A stretch of DNA of 64,000 nucleotides from Leuctra nigra (GCA_934045905.1 OW203768.1:10258316-10322315), one strand, 5' to 3'. Counted from the first letter of the stretch, positions 1 through 12,860 are shown. Notes: generated from the letters alone by a model not told the origin. Numbers and translations are program-made.

Positions 1-921
1 GGTTTAGGGATTTTAACAAAATCCCTAGAGTAATCAAAGATAGCAAAGATGTTCACGAGTTTAAGTTGGCTATAACTAAACATGTCAAAAGTGAGAGCAA
101 TTAATATGCTGTGTATTAAATAGTGTTGTGGATGTAGTTTAATAAGTTTTATAATGAACAATGTTTATCAATGACTGTCTTTTATAATTACAATGTAATT
201 CACAAATGACAATAAAAAATACTGAATACTGAATACTGAATCCTTATAACTGAGAAATGATTTCATACCGACATGATTTAGTTTTCGTGATAGAATAGTG
301 GGCCAGAGTGTGATTTTTCAGTTATCAATAAACTTTCCACTCCTTTACCAGTACTGATAAGCGCATCCTTCATGATCGTATATCATACACTGAAGTGTGA
401 CATAACGCATAGCTCTGTCCTCTTTGCAGAACAGTGCAAAGGATTCATCCGAACAAAATCATACATCATCGGGGTAACTCTAGTGACACTATTTGCCCAG
501 CAGAGGGCGGTAATTGAATTTGACAAATCAATTCAAAACAAACAGAATTTGTCCGTATAATGTCAATAACGTTTGAAGTTCTCGACATTTTGGTCTGAGC
601 ATTGTCAACACTCCTAAAATGTTAATTGGTCCCAATGACCACCCACAATTTTAAGTTGATGGATCTATCAATCGATTCCAGCTTTAATTTTCAACCAATC
701 ATAAAATTGTCAAAAGCTACACACGTGAAAGCTTATGTCACATTACTGTGTGTTCAAAATTTGAGATCAAGGTTGAACGGTACGACCTGGGCATTCCAGG
801 CAAAAACAAACACACAGAAGTAGAGACAGAAGATATTCTTGTAACATTCGTTATACTGCCGCTTAAAAACTAAACGAACGCTATTATTAGAATCTGATTT
901 AGAACAATCTTGATAACTTAC
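1..921. other. No gene seen; intron or flank of gene A
   Basis: AT-rich sequence, presumably intron 1 of gene A. Around 590-830 there are degraded copies of the dispersed 'ttggtcccaatgaccatgc' module that recurs in several introns here. Short ORFs at 372-560 and 626-823 have no recognisable homology or splice context. Confidence 0.5.
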
Positions 922-967
922 CACTGCTAGTCGCTACCAGACACACCAACATCACAGCTCGAATCAT
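922..967 (-). CDS. Trypsin-like protease gene A, exon 1 only (signal peptide)
   Basis: This 46-nt exon reads from ATG at 967 down to a GTAAGT donor whose first base is 921. It encodes MIRAVMLVCLVATSSG, a hydrophobic leader matching exon 1 of the other proteases here in length and in its phase-1 end (last codon split after G). A TATA box and a GATA motif lie just upstream. The remaining exons would lie at lower coordinates, and I find no exon 2-like IVGG sequence in 1-921, so they are outside the window or lost. Function is inferred only from the exon 1 similarity. Confidence 0.7.
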
Positions 968-1017
968 CGTGAAAGAGTGGCTCTTTTAATTTGAACAACG
1001 ATATGGTTTCCAAACAC

Positions 1018-1049
1018 CTTTATAGTCAATAAATCGCGGGTGAGATAAC
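1018..1049 (-). promoter_or_regulatory. TATA box and GATA motif upstream of gene A
   Basis: On the minus strand CTATAAAG lies at 1025-1018, about 50 bases before the ATG at 967, a plausible TATA position for a start site near 990. A GATA-type motif (GTTATCTC, i.e. GAGATAAC on the plus strand) lies at 1042-1049. GATA factors drive many insect midgut protease genes; that role here is inference. Confidence 0.4.
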
Positions 1050-1385
1050 TCGTATCATCGGTCGGATATTGATTCTAAGTACTTGTTGACTTTCAGATTA
1101 CACCAAAGAATAGACCGCAGTTTAGCATAATTAGTTCCAATTGTACGCAAATAGAGTTGAAACAATGAATAGCGTCATAGATAAGATGATAATGAGAAGC
1201 AATGATCAACTCATTTTCTTAGACCATCTGGAGTCGTCACTGACGCAAGATGCTGTGTAATACATCTCGTCAAGAGTTCATCAATTCTTTGAAACTTTAG
1301 GATAAACAGTTGTAATCGATATTATTCCAGTGAGCTTAAGATTTACACAAATCTAGGATAAAAACACTGGTATTATAATCAAAAG

Positions 1386-1718
1386 CCATATAAAATGGAG
1401 CGCGATATTTCGCCGACTCATCGGTCGGATTCCTCAAGCGAGACAGACAAGACAATACCAAAACAAAACAAACCTATAGCTATGGTCGGTGACAGGCAAA
1501 GATGAACCCTGTTTAGCACTGCCAGGTATAGGCCGGCCCATGCTAGCGCGGGTTCATCTTTGCCTGTCCCCGATCATAGGACAAGTTCACCGGTTGCTCA
1601 GTAGGCGTCATTTTAAGCTAGTAGTTAGGTTTGTTTTGTTTTGGTATTGTCTTGTCAGTCTCGCTTGAGGAAGCCGACCGAACGCGGCGGCGAAATATCG
1701 CGGTCCATTTTATATGAG
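1386..1718. repeat. Foldback repeat enclosing a palindromic MITE
   Basis: The arms at about 1386-1480 and 1627-1718 are inverted copies; for example gcgatatttcgccg on the left faces cggcgaaatatcgc on the right. The interval between them contains a smaller palindromic unit at 1481-1578 (listed separately). No coding potential is visible. Confidence 0.75.
1481..1578. mobile_element. Palindromic ~98-bp MITE, copy 1
   Basis: Starts tatggtcggtgacaggcaaa and ends in the inverted form ...tttgcctgtccccgatcata, giving terminal inverted repeats of about 27 bp around a short core (ccaggtataggccggccc). A second copy with the same core is at 56944-57045. Too short to code; class unknown. Confidence 0.7.
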
Positions 1719-2498
1719 TTTTAATTAATACCAGTGTATTATCCCAGATTAGTATTTTAACATTTTCCTGGCATCTCGTTATTGTCCAGTAAACGTGTTA
1801 TGTATTTATTTGAAATGATGACTTAGACTTGATCATCAATTTTAATTCACAACCTTGACCCGTGTAATTCAGGCTCTATTAGTGGATGGATATCCCATTG
1901 TGTGACGTGTTAATCTGAAGGGAATGATCGCTGATGGAAGAACGCTAAGTCACAAAAGATAAGTGCGTCTGAAAAGTGAAGGTCCTCGATGCTATTAATG
2001 CATTGACATTGGCATGTTTAAATATTTATCTAAGGATTGGTATCAATGTTTTCTATCAACCGATTACCCATACAACCGTTATGACACATCGTTCTCATCT
2101 CCTCCAAAAGTTTACATGTATCGTTCTTAAATATTTGGTTATTTGTACCCTTCAAGTGTATAATAATCAGAATGGAATTAACTCTGCTATTTCGGAGAAG
2201 AAACTTATACTTCTGTCCTGTCTGGCAGATTCTCAGATTTAAATCTAGAACAGATTAAAATTGATGAAGAAATGGAACTACTACCTATATCATTTGAAGA
2301 AAATAAAGTAACAATTACTTTATTCTTCTTATCTTAATTATTATTAATATTCGACAATTATCTCCGGTTGTACCTCTTCGTCTTTTGAACAGAACGAATC
2401 ATTCCAAAAAAAAATATTATTCATTATATTAACATTACTTCTTTATTCAACGCTCTATACACGAATTAATTGATTTTCCGAACATTTTGCTCTTGTTC

Positions 2499-2747
<249 letters not shown>

Positions 2748-2768
2748 TCAGTGGTAACTCTTTCGGTT

Positions 2769-2790
2769 GGGGGGGGGGGGGGGGGGGGGG
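2769..2790. repeat. Poly-G tract
   Basis: An uninterrupted run of about 22 G in intron-like sequence upstream of the orphan exon. Similar G or C runs occur at 7177, 16830, 33948, 38809, 45149, 56567 and 56634, mostly inside MITE or LINE fragments. Confidence 0.8.
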
Positions 2791-2968
2791 AGCTCGATAT
2801 CCTTAGCGTGATTGGTTCTCGCGATTATAGACGATTTGTCAAAGACGCCAATTTCTATAATATACAAAGATTGATAATATAGGAGAACGAAGAAGAAGTT
2901 GGACGTTCAAGAATGTTTAAAGAGAGGTTCGACTTAAAATGTGAAATGTAAAATAATCTGTCTAGAAC

Positions 2969-3349
2969 CCCACCAATGGACTGCCACCTTGACGCGGTGG
3001 TGGGGCTTAAGGCGCCGGCTCACATACGAGTTGGCCCCAACCAAGTGCAGTCCAGGGTCGACCTAGTCCCATGCCCTCCCCAAATTCGCGGGCCCCTCGG
3101 GCCGGCCTCCCCCCTCGAGATGGTGATCCCCCTGAAATCGAGCCCCACCGGCCCGAAGCTCTCCACCCCCCGGTCTGTCCCCATTCTGACCTGGCTTTTC
3201 CACCAGTTTCAGACTCCCCCAGATCGGGCCCGTTAGGTTGACCCCTCCCGATGTCCCCTACTTAGTTCAACAAAGTTAAAAGTTAAAATTAATGTGCGCA
3301 ATATAACCTCGTCGTTGACGCGCCGTTAAACTCTAATAATCAATCAATC
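2969..3349 (+). mobile_element. Non-LTR retrotransposon 3' fragment, copy 1
   Basis: A GC-rich 381-bp piece beginning cccaccaatggactgccacc and ending in a tandem (aatc)n tail, flanked by the 14-bp direct repeat AATCTGTCTAGAAC at 2955-2968 and 3350-3363. A target duplication of variable length plus a microsatellite tail is typical of 5'-truncated non-LTR elements inserted by target-primed reverse transcription. Further copies are at 16634-17036 and, inverted, at 56384-56791. The apparent ORF inside is not a recognised domain. Confidence 0.75.
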
Positions 3350-3948
3350 AATCTGTCTAGAACTCTCGACGTTCTATTTTCTCGTTCTATCCCATATAGG
3401 CATCTTGCAGTTGAAATTGTTGCCATAGGAACTCATTGAAAGGTAGGAGGATAAATGGGTACATCTGCCCACCAATCTCATATTTATAGTGATTATTTAT
3501 GCAAGAAGGATATTATTTAGTAAAGTATGCGACAATAATAATTGCAAAATGTATCAATACACATTTCCAGTGAGAAATGGATCACGTATTATTTTTAGAC
3601 TAGAAGCATTAGTCACGCGCAATAAGCATACCTACCTACATGTAAAAATTTAGAGAGATATTATCATTAAGGAATGACCTTGAACTTGATGCGTTTTTCG
3701 AGAGAAAAAAACTGTGTGTAAAAGAAAACTGTCAAATTCTATCTTCTCACATTAGTCGATAACATTTAATAATAATAATTTTAATCATAATAATAATGGT
3801 TTTATTCTCTACAAATTGTACATGTACAGGTGGCAGAGATTTTAAAATATAGAATATATATAGAATATAGAAAAAGCTAGAGATCTCCGAGTAGTATGTA
3901 CCACGAACTGACAGACCACTGGTGTCTATACTGTCTTTGTGCCATTGT

Positions 3949-4000
3949 ACTGGTAGCTCAGTTGGCAGAGTCTCGCCCTTTCGAAATCGATCCCCGGTTA
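3949..4000 (+). repeat. tRNA-derived SINE head remnant
   Basis: Contains an A-box-like tggtagctcagttggcagag followed 20 bases later by a degraded B-box-like atcgatccccgg. This is the layout of a pol III promoter from a tRNA-derived SINE. Too degraded to fold as a working tRNA. Confidence 0.45.
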
Positions 4001-4917
4001 TAGGCCAAATAAATATTTCAATAAGCACAACCCTGCATGATGGCAAACTAATACCCAAAATACTGAAGTATCTGTAACGACAATAATTATTGGATTTGCA
4101 ATTTGGAAATCTAATTTCCACGTCATTTTTCAACACTCAACTAAAATATTTTACAACCAAGAATTAAAAATGAATCACTGTTTAACTCGTCGGATTCGGA
4201 AGTTAGCTCAATTTCGCTGCGAATTCTTTATTCTTACTATTTATAAAATAGACAATTCATTATCTTTTCGTATCCGCTATCATGAGTGGTTATATGCGAG
4301 AATCCCACATCTGCCACCAATTGTGATTTGGATTGAGTTCAGTTTCTACCCAGTTCCTCGTAATTCATTTGAAATCTGATGAGACCATTATAATTATGCA
4401 TATTGTGACAGTGATCGAAACTTATATGCTGGTACTTTTAGTTGTGTGGAACACTTGAAATAGTCAAACTACTTGGAATAATACAAAATGTGTGATAGGT
4501 CAACGACTTTTCTGTCTCGAGTCCATTTGCATCGTCCTGGAGTCCTTATAGTGGATAGGGAAAAACATCGGTAGTAAATCAAATATACTTGTTGTGCGTG
4601 CTACAATATTGAATCTATTTATTTGTTTTTTTAGTTGTTACACTGATCACAAAGTGATTATATCAGATACGCCAAAGGTGCATGTATAATACAAGATATA
4701 ATGTGGTTTTGAACGAAGAAGAGAAGTTACTGTATAGTTTTAATATAATAATTTATGAAGTAATTACAGTGTATTATTTATGTGTGTTTAAATAAAAAAC
4801 TTAAAAAAAAATTTCAGGATGAACTGTGGTAAAATTTTAAAAGAAATTCACGTGCTTCTTGTACTGTAAATAGTAAAATTAATCGAGATTAAATAACATC
4901 TTAAAGATTAATAAATA

Positions 4918-5470
4918 AAAAAAATCAGACTTTAATCACCTCTTACTACAATAACTGCATATTCAGAAGGCTTATAATAATACATAACATTTATATAAAT
5001 ACATTCTAGGTGGCAGTGATTTCAGCCGCCATTTTGTTAACCGGAAGTGATGCCATATATCGAAACCGGCTGGACCAATTGGAACAAAGCTTCGCTTTTC
5101 TTCATGTAGTATCATTTTCAGCATTATTTACAGTACTAAGCGCAAATTTTATTAGTAACCATGTCGGAAATGGCTTATTTTTTTAAAGGAATTAGTCATT
5201 GAACCCCGATATGTGTTACAAGTGTGAGAATAATCTAAAAAAAGAAGTGATATCCCCATAAAAACACTCCGTGTTAAAATACCAGCCAAGTATTCTCAAC
5301 TAAAAAAATAGAAGAAATAAAAAAATTCAGCACTGAAAAGTAGTGATATCAAAAAATGGGGCAAGTCAAAACTTAATTTTCAAAACCAAAATATACTTGG
5401 CGAATCGTTTTTTAGGGCATTATAGGTATATTATATATTGTATAGATGTAGATAAATTTTATGCATATTT
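4918..5470 (+). mobile_element. Truncated copy of the composite ETS/CRE-hairpin repeat
   Basis: Holds one 'gccgccattttg...ccggaagtgatg' module at about 5026-5100 and then only the left arm of the terminal hairpin (5245-5425, containing gcactgaaaagtagtgatat and tacttggcgaatcg). The right arm is missing. Full copies are at 8466-10259, 54170-55456 and 58506-60323. Confidence 0.65.
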
Positions 5471-5605
5471 CACATCTGACCTTTACGTCTAATCTATCTA
5501 GGTATACACGATGAAGTACGTGAGGATTAAAGCACCAACGTCAATATATAAAAACAGATGACAATTATTTTCGTAAAAATTTGGTTTCCCACCTTCCCTT
5601 CTATG

Positions 5606-6147
5606 TGAACTTTATTTATTTATTTATTTATTAATAGATACACAGCTTAGGAAACTACGTGTTTCCGGTGGCCGGATAATGTAATTCAATTCTAAAAACT
5701 AACATTTGTGTGTATTACTTTACGTGAGACACAAGACACAAAGTACAAAGTAAACAAGTCAATCGTCATCCAGAGCAGTGTCAAGGTCGCGAATGGAGCC
5801 GAGGTCGACGATCTCTTCTTCCTTCAGCGCATTCCATGAGCGGGTAGCCCGGCCCAGGAATGAGTGAAGACCGATGTTCGTGGAGTACCTGGGCAGCTGC
5901 ACCTTCCAGCGGTGGTCGTTTCTGCCAAGGAAGGTAGCGGGAGAGATGAGATGACGAGTGTCGTGCCACGCTGGGTGCTTGGAGAGGGCTTTGAAGAGAC
6001 AGCGTAGTGACGCTCGGTTTCTTCTGTTGGTCAGTGCCTCCCACCCAAGCTCGTCCACAAGCTTGCTTACGCTAACGTAGGGTCGTTTAGTGTCTTTATT
6101 CCAGCGACGGTGGATGTTCGTGGTGTAGCGAGCGGCTTTACGTTGGG
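5606..6147 (-). pseudogene. 5'-truncated LINE: C-terminal end of reverse-transcriptase ORF
   Basis: The minus-strand frame from about 6147 to the stop at 5759 reads RKAARYTTNIHRRWN... then DELGWEALTNRRNRASLRC and later RYSTNIGLHSFLGRATRSWN. This matches the well-known C-terminal region after the RT domain of Jockey/CR1-type LINEs (pattern LGW..L..RR...RL, then SFF.R..R.WN.L). A (ttta)n run at 5609-5633 lies on the 3' side and fits a microsatellite tail. No RT catalytic motifs remain, so this is a dead fragment. It sits between the two alternative last exons. Confidence 0.75.
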
Positions 6148-6688
6148 TTCATAATAATATGAAAGCAATATAAATATGCCGTATGAATGCCACATAAATG
6201 ACTTTGCCATCTTAAAGTTACACCAGATATTAATAATAGTTATATTTTAAAAAGGATGAGTTATTTCCTTAGGCCTTTCACGGTGTAGGACTCAAACCTG
6301 ACATGAATTATCAAATTTAAAGAAAGTAGGTGTGAGCTTGAGAAATAAATTAAATATTAATTAGTCTAGGGTATTATTAGTAAGTGTTAACTTCTAACTA
6401 GGTATTATTTAGTGAGAATGGAATATTAAATTGTGTTAAATTAAAATATAAGTTTGATCTTCAGACTGAATAGGTATTATTTATTGATACGAGGATATTA
6501 AATTGTGTTCAACGAATAGGTATTTTAGGGCGAGTATAATATGAGTGAGTTTAAACTTATGAATAGGATACCTATTACTTAGTCCGTGTGACCTTGTAAA
6601 TGAATAGTTATCTAGAACCAGGAGTGTCTGACGACGGCGACGACTAAACAGAGCGTCGCCAGAAGGCTGACGGGGTTGACAGACGTCA

Positions 6689-6850
<162 letters not shown>

Positions 6851-7084
6851 TTATTAGTACAATTTGTATCAATTTTAAAAATTGATAATAAGTATCAATA
6901 TTACGATTTAGATTATTGTTTCTTTCGATTGTGTATTCTTTTGTTATTATTTACCAATTTATATTTTTGTGTATCATACAACGGACAAGCACCTCTGAGC
7001 TGCTTCGTGGACAAGTACGGTGTTACTGTGTTTATTTTATGTGTATATCATAATAAAAAACTAAAAAAAAACATATGTAAAAGA

Positions 7085-7290
7085 AATGGAATTGGTGACA
7101 AAAACTTACTTGTTCTCATTGTCTCATTCTTGATATGCGTCTTCAATAAAAGATGCATTAGTCACATGTTTGACAGGGGGGGGGGGGGGGGGGAGTGCTC
7201 GAGTCCGGTGTGACTAAGCTTTGTGAGAAATTTGTCAAAATACTTTACTGAAAATCAGCAACAATATTTTCTATAAAATAAATTATTTGT
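7085..7290 (+). repeat. Dispersed repeat with poly-G core, copy 1
   Basis: Contains ttgttctcattgtctcattc, a run of about 18 G at 7177-7193 and gagaaatttgtcaaaatact. The same elements occur in reverse at 45072-45260 around a poly-C run. Probably a degraded MITE; ends not defined. Confidence 0.45.
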
Positions 7291-8465
7291 AATAAGATAT
7301 TATTGTGTTTTAACTTGCTTTAGATACATGTTTATTTTCACACAAAAACAACAATTGTCCTGGATAAATACATTTTTTACATTTTTTAAGAATTTTAATG
7401 GGAAAAAATTAAAAACGGTTTATCCTATCGTTACATACTAACGAGGTATATTTAAATTTATTAAATTTTATTTTCTTAAATCACTAATTTGGATGGTTTT
7501 TTCTGTAAATGATGCCTCAATCGGGGTAAATGAACATGAATTGAACATTTCAAAAATATAATATACCGCGTAACTGTCCATTTATTCTGCAGTACTTGAA
7601 CTATTTTTTTTAAACTAAGATGTTAGCAAGAGTTCAACAGAAAATCTCCAGTATTCTTTCAGGATTCTCACCTGACAGGAGTCCATTCCTCCCGCAGGAC
7701 CTCCACCGGCGCAGAGCATCCTGTCAGTGATGCTTCCTGCAGGATAAGCTCGCTTACAGGCTTCAGTTGTCACCACCGGGAGCGTCACCTTCTGCAGACG
7801 ATCAGACAGCTGCCCTCCAAACTTAGGGATAGAGAAGTGAGTTATTAGTTATGAAAGAAAGGACATCAAATTAAATGCCAAAAGGTGAAACAAGCGCTTG
7901 ACCGTTTTAGAAAATTATTTGTGTAAAATATAAGCAGTAAATTGATGTGTTTTATGTCGCATTTTCTAACCAATTAATATTAAACATTAAAATTAATATT
8001 TATAGTTATATTTATATTTATATTTATATAAATATTTATTTTTATTAATTATCCGTGAACTCACAACGTATATTAAGTATTCTTGTGCTATGAGTTAAGT
8101 CGATGTTATTCTTAGACTGTATAAATTACTGTAACCCATAAGATTGTTTTAGTTGTAGTTTAATTTGACTTAGATTCTAGAAAATATCCTCTACCACCTG
8201 TTCAATATAACAAATTGTAGAAAAATAAACACACGTACATACAGAGAGAAAAATTATTTCATAAGTAGGTGTAACTTTGATAGGATGTTCACATGATCAG
8301 TATGATTGTATGCATTTTCCGATACGATTGGAGACAAAATTTTAATCATGATTAAATAAAAGGCAAACTTAGGGTTATCACTTGGCAAATTTTTTAAATT
8401 AAATTTCATACGACAAGTATTGAGACAAGAAACTGTACCATTTTTCACCAAAAACCAACTAATTA

Positions 8466-10259
8466 TCTAGTGGAGCGGTCGCTCCACGCCAGCCAAGTCG
8501 TACGGCGCGCACACTCTCATATAAAGGCTGGAGCAAACCCACTTTTACTGTAAGCATCAAAGTGGCATTTTCGGCCTACTGGATCATAAAATTGGGAAAT
8601 CTCACATTGTTGCGAAATATCTTAATTTTGAGCTATGGCCCACCCCACCACATATACCAAATTTGGGAACAATAGGTTACGCCCTTTGCGAGCTAGAGGG
8701 CCGTGAAAATCGTGTTTTAGGACGGTTTTCAGTAATAATCTCAGTAGTATAGTAGGCTGGAGCTAGAATCCGGTAAACAGGCCACAGCCTAAACGGCTGA
8801 ACCAATTAATCTCAAATTTTTACCACGTGTGCACTTTTGGCGTCTGATTTGCCCTCCCCCCTTGACTTTTTTTGTGCCGCCATTTTGAAACCGGAAGTGA
8901 CGTCATATCTCAACAACGGCTGGACCGATTGGAACGAAATTTACGCCAAACGATTCGGACGGTCATCTATATGGATTATCAATAGCAACAGACTAAAATG
9001 TATGTTAACGAAACCGGAAATGACGTCATGAAATTTGCAATACATCGATTGGCATTTCGGCAACAAATTTGATCCGATTTTTTTTATATTTATGTAACGT
9101 ATGTACAGTTGATATCTGAATTGACTTGTTATAAAACCAACCGGAAGCCGCCATTTTGAACCCGGAAGTGACATCATATCTCAATAACGGCTAAATAGAT
9201 TTGAACGAAACCAGCGCTAAGCAATTTAGACGGTCAACTTTATGTATTATCATCAATAATATTTGCAGTTTACCATACCGAAACCGGAAATGACGTCACA
9301 TATTTATAAATCGTACAAATTTACATTTTGATGCAATACATATACTATTTGAGACAGATTATAATAAAATGTAATCATGTTTAAATTATAATTCAAGGGG
9401 TCAGTGATTTCAGCAGCCATTTTGAAACAGGAAGTAACGTCATATCTCGAAAACTGGTTGACATATCGGTATGAAACTAGCGCCAAACGATTCGGAAGGC
9501 CATCTCTATGGAATAGGAACAGTCAAACAAGAATTTTCCTATTTATGAGACCGGAAATGAAGTCATTCAAATTTATTAATTATTATAATCCCCTCCTATT
9601 CAATAAATACATATTCAGAAAGTTAAAATATACACATCATTTATAGTTATAAATTCTATGTGGCAGTGCAGAAAGTTCAGCAGCAATTTTGAAAACCGAA
9701 ATGTTGCCTTATCTCGGAACTTGGTTGACCGATTGGAATGAAACCTGTGCTTCATGAAAAAAGCTAAATTGTAAATGGTGATTTTTTTTTAAGGATTTAG
9801 TATTTGTTCATTCGATTGTCACAAGTTGTAAGAATAAACTAAAAAAAGGAGTGATATCCCCATAAAAAAACACTTTGTGTAAAAATAACAGCCAAGTCTC
9901 TTCAACTAAAAAAAAATAATATGAAATCTAAAAATTCTGCACTGAAAAGTAGTGATATCAAAAAATGAGCCAAGTCAAAACTTTATTTGAAAATCAAAAA
10001 ATACTTGGCGCATCGTTTTTTTTAGGGCATTATAGGTATACTATGTATATGTATATTTGATGTATATTTTATAATTGGCCTATACTACCAAGCTATTTAT
10101 ATACACGATGCGCCAAGTATTTTTTGATTTTCAAATAAAGTTTTGACTTGGCTCATTTTTTGATATCACTACTTTTCAGTGCAGATTTTTTAGATTTCAT
10201 ATTATTTTTTTTAGTTGAAGAGACTTGGCTGTTATTTTTACACAAAGTGTTTTTTATGG
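8466..10259 (+). mobile_element. Composite ETS/CRE-hairpin element, copy 1 (intron 4 of C)
   Basis: A ~1.8-kb unit starting TCTAGTGGAGCGGTCGCTCC (a short palindrome) and ending in a long hairpin and tttttatgg. The middle has about four related modules, each with gccgccattttgaaaccgg, then ggaagtgacgtcat or ggaaatgacgtcat. The 3' hairpin has arms at about 9857-10020 and 10097-10259. It is about as long as the copy at 58506-60323. It sits between the arms of an older inverted repeat (8318-8465 and 10260-10384, gatacgattggagacaaaat on both sides). No ORF of note. Confidence 0.7.
9853..10259. repeat. Long perfect-looking hairpin (foldback), copy 1
   Basis: Arms of about 165 bp with a ~75-bp AT-rich loop; ccaagtattttttgattttc and its complement are at the inner ends. 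Homologous hairpins are at 24064-24345, 55096-55456 and 59925-60323, and single arms at 5245-5425 and 62727-62882. It could exist as an independent foldback MITE that is also part of the larger composite unit. Confidence 0.75.
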
Positions 10260-11518
10260 TTATTAATTAACGAAGCAAAAATGAAAAATGTACTAAGTGA
10301 TAACGATAATTTTCTCTTTTATCAAATCATGATTAATATTTCAAATAATTTCGTCAACTCATTTTGTCTCCAATCGTATCCAAAAAATTGCCTGCAACGA
10401 GCGGCAAAATCGCTCTCTCTTGCACCACCTTAACAAGTTTCTTTTATTATTTATTATTACTTAAATATTGTCACTATTTAATTTAAATTAAAACACATCT
10501 AATTCAATCCAAGTAAAGAAAGCACAAGTATTTAAAATACTGTTGAGTGGTCACTGTGTATTGCATGTCATGATATTGTTCTACTCACCGAGAGAGTCCC
10601 CCAGCCAGTGACCACTGCATTTGACCCGGCAGTGGTCACTTGACCCAGAGCAGCAAGAGCAATCGGAGCAACTCCGATTCCAAACACAAACGGAGTAGAG
10701 ACCTGAAACAAGATGAAATGTTGATGAAGAATGAGATTGTGATAACTAGGAAAACGCTCAGTGTAACGCGTTGATGAGCGAGCCTTCGTACTGCATCCGA
10801 TTTGATCATGCGTTTGCAAGTATTAGCTGCTCTACATGCCTTGGAACCAGTGTTGGGACGATACAGTATCTAGATACGTCTTGTGTATCTATATCTATAT
10901 CTAGATACAATTATTTTCACGTATCTGTATCTGTATCTAGATACAAATATGACTGTATCTTTGTATCTAGATGAGTTGATACATTTCTTTCGAAAATTCT
11001 TAAAATTTGAATTCCTCGCTAAATAAATAACTCGTGGTTTTGAAGGTCAACAGTTGGGACAAGAATTCAACGAAGTTCATAAATTTATTTACATCAGTAT
11101 TTTAAGTACTGTTCAGAATCAAAAATCTAATTATCAGTGTCATACTTTCGGTTAATAATTATTATCAGTACCCATTTGCTGTTCACTTCAGAAGAATTTA
11201 CAAACTAATTAGGTAATAATAATAATAATCATTAATCAATATCGTATGCTGTTCAGTTAATAAATTATCAGTAGTAGGTAGGTACTCATTTGATGCTCAG
11301 TTCAGAAGACATTACAAAATAATTATGAACATTATTTGCTGTTGTTCATAATTAACTTTGATTTGCTGTACAGTTTAAACAAATTATTTAGACAAATTAT
11401 GAATTCAGTTGTTTTTAGTTCAGCGAAATAAATCTTGTAGCATCAATATCTATTATATTGAAAATATAAAATTTTGTTATCCTAACCTAACACTGCCTTG
11501 AAAAATATGTATCTATAT

Positions 11519-11754
11519 TCAGTAATATTTATTGATAGACTTTCAAAAACTATTTATTTCTACATACAATGCAATATTTCGCTCAAAATTCTCCGAGCTT
11601 CTTCAGGCATTTATGTATTTATGTATATGCATTTATGTATTTATTTAGGCATTTAGGATAAATGCCTGAAGAAGCTCGGAGAATTTTGAGCGAAATATTG
11701 CATTGTATGTATAAATAAATAGTTTTTGAAAGTCTATCGATAAATATTACTGAA
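11519..11754. repeat. Foldback with Penelope-end-like motif
   Basis: Arms of ~95 bp (11519-11615 and 11660-11754) face each other; the right arm holds CTGAAGAAGCTCGG at 11666 and GAGCGAAATATTGC at 11688. The layout CTGAAGAN, complementary GCTC/GAGC stem, GAAA resembles the terminal motif of the Penelope-like element at 20765 and a hammerhead-ribozyme core with one extra base. Confidence 0.55.
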
Positions 11755-11886
11755 TTAATATCAAAACTAACAAATTGAGAAGAATTTTTATGTATCTATA
11801 TGTATCTTTAGTTGTATCTAGATACATATGTTTGTATCTTATATCTGTATCTAGATACGATTTAAATTTTGTATCTATATCTGTAT

Positions 11887-12273
11887 CAAGGGCGTATCCA
11901 GGATTAAATTTCGGGGGGGGAGGGCCGGACATAACTAATATTTTGAAAAATCACAGTGGAAACAAGGAGTTCGGGGGCGCAGCCCCCGAGAAAATTTTGG
12001 ATCAAGGTCATTCATTTAGGTGCAATTTTGAATCGCAGTGTATAGCTATTTTGGGAAATTATAAATTACAAAATATCCAAAAATTGGAAATTGTTTTGAA
12101 TTTTAACTCAATTTTAACCATTTTGGAACGTTTTTGACATGATCTGTCTACAATTTATAAGTGCTTTTTTTCACATATTATTTTAAATGTTCTTATTTTC
12201 TAAGATGAAACCCTGATTTCAGGGGGGGGGGGCATGACCCCCTCGGCCCCCCCCCCCCCTGAATACGCCCTTG
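11887..12273. mobile_element. hAT MITE nested in the larger hAT element
   Basis: Termini CAAGGGCGTATCCAGG and CCTGAATACGCCCTTG are inverted repeats. The 8-bp duplication ATCTGTAT is perfect at 11879-11886 and 12274-12281. It contains G-rich and C-rich runs near each end. A relative with the same termini is in gene E at 33939-34383. Confidence 0.9.
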
Positions 12274-12419
12274 ATCTGTATCTAGATACAAATATCCAAC
12301 TGCATCTGTATGTATCTAGATACAAAAAAGTACGTATCTGACCCAACACTGCTTGGATCTGAAGCATCAAGAAAATTTAGTATACATTTATCACATATTT
12401 CAAGAAAATATCCTTTAAA

Positions 12420-12860
12420 TGACAATAACTTTTTAAAATAACGACAGATTAGTCTTCAAATTGGCAAAAATACCTAAAATGTTAATCCCAATGACCATGC
12501 AAAGTTTGAAGTTGATTAATCAATCGGTTCCAGTTTAAATTTAAAAAAAAATCACAGGAAATATGATTTTAAATTTTAACTAATGGGAGGATTTGGCTGA
12601 AACTTTGTATGATTGGGGACAATGTTGGTTGCAATGACTTTGCAAAATTTTAAATTGATCGGACCATCCAATCGAAATATATAAGTTTGTTGAACCAATC
12701 ACAGGATCCCGTTTAAAAACGATCCTATAGACCACATAGAATTCGTTAGAATGTGTGCAAAATTCAGATCGATTGGTTGTGCTGTTTGATCTGGGCAGCG
12801 CAGGCAAAAAGAAACAAAAAAAACAGAGAAAATGCCATAAGAGTACCGTTGTGACATTGT
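12420..12860. repeat. Dispersed 'ttggtcccaatgaccatgc' family repeat, shared by C and D
   Basis: Degraded copy of the family seen at 27345-27931, 14515-15893 and 37302-38197. It lies at the same position relative to exons 3 and 4 in C and D, so it predates their duplication. In C the family unit starts near 10770 and is split by the hAT element at 10848-12351. Confidence 0.55.

Larger units (their letters stand above)
10848..12351. mobile_element. hAT-type non-autonomous element in gene C
   Basis: Ends are CAGTGTTGGG and CCCAACACTG, flanked by an 8-bp duplication CTTGGAAC (10840-10847) / CTTGGATC (12352-12359). Gene D has the uninterrupted site at 27408-27422 (gccttgggactgaag). Both ends are rich in gtatctagatac palindromes. 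It contains a foldback at 11519-11754 and a second hAT MITE at 11887-12273. No transposase ORF. Confidence 0.85.

Noticed and set aside
3747..4136. 129-codon minus-strand ORF
   Set aside because: Overlaps an AT-rich stretch and a tRNA-SINE head; low-complexity residues dominate its C-terminal half.
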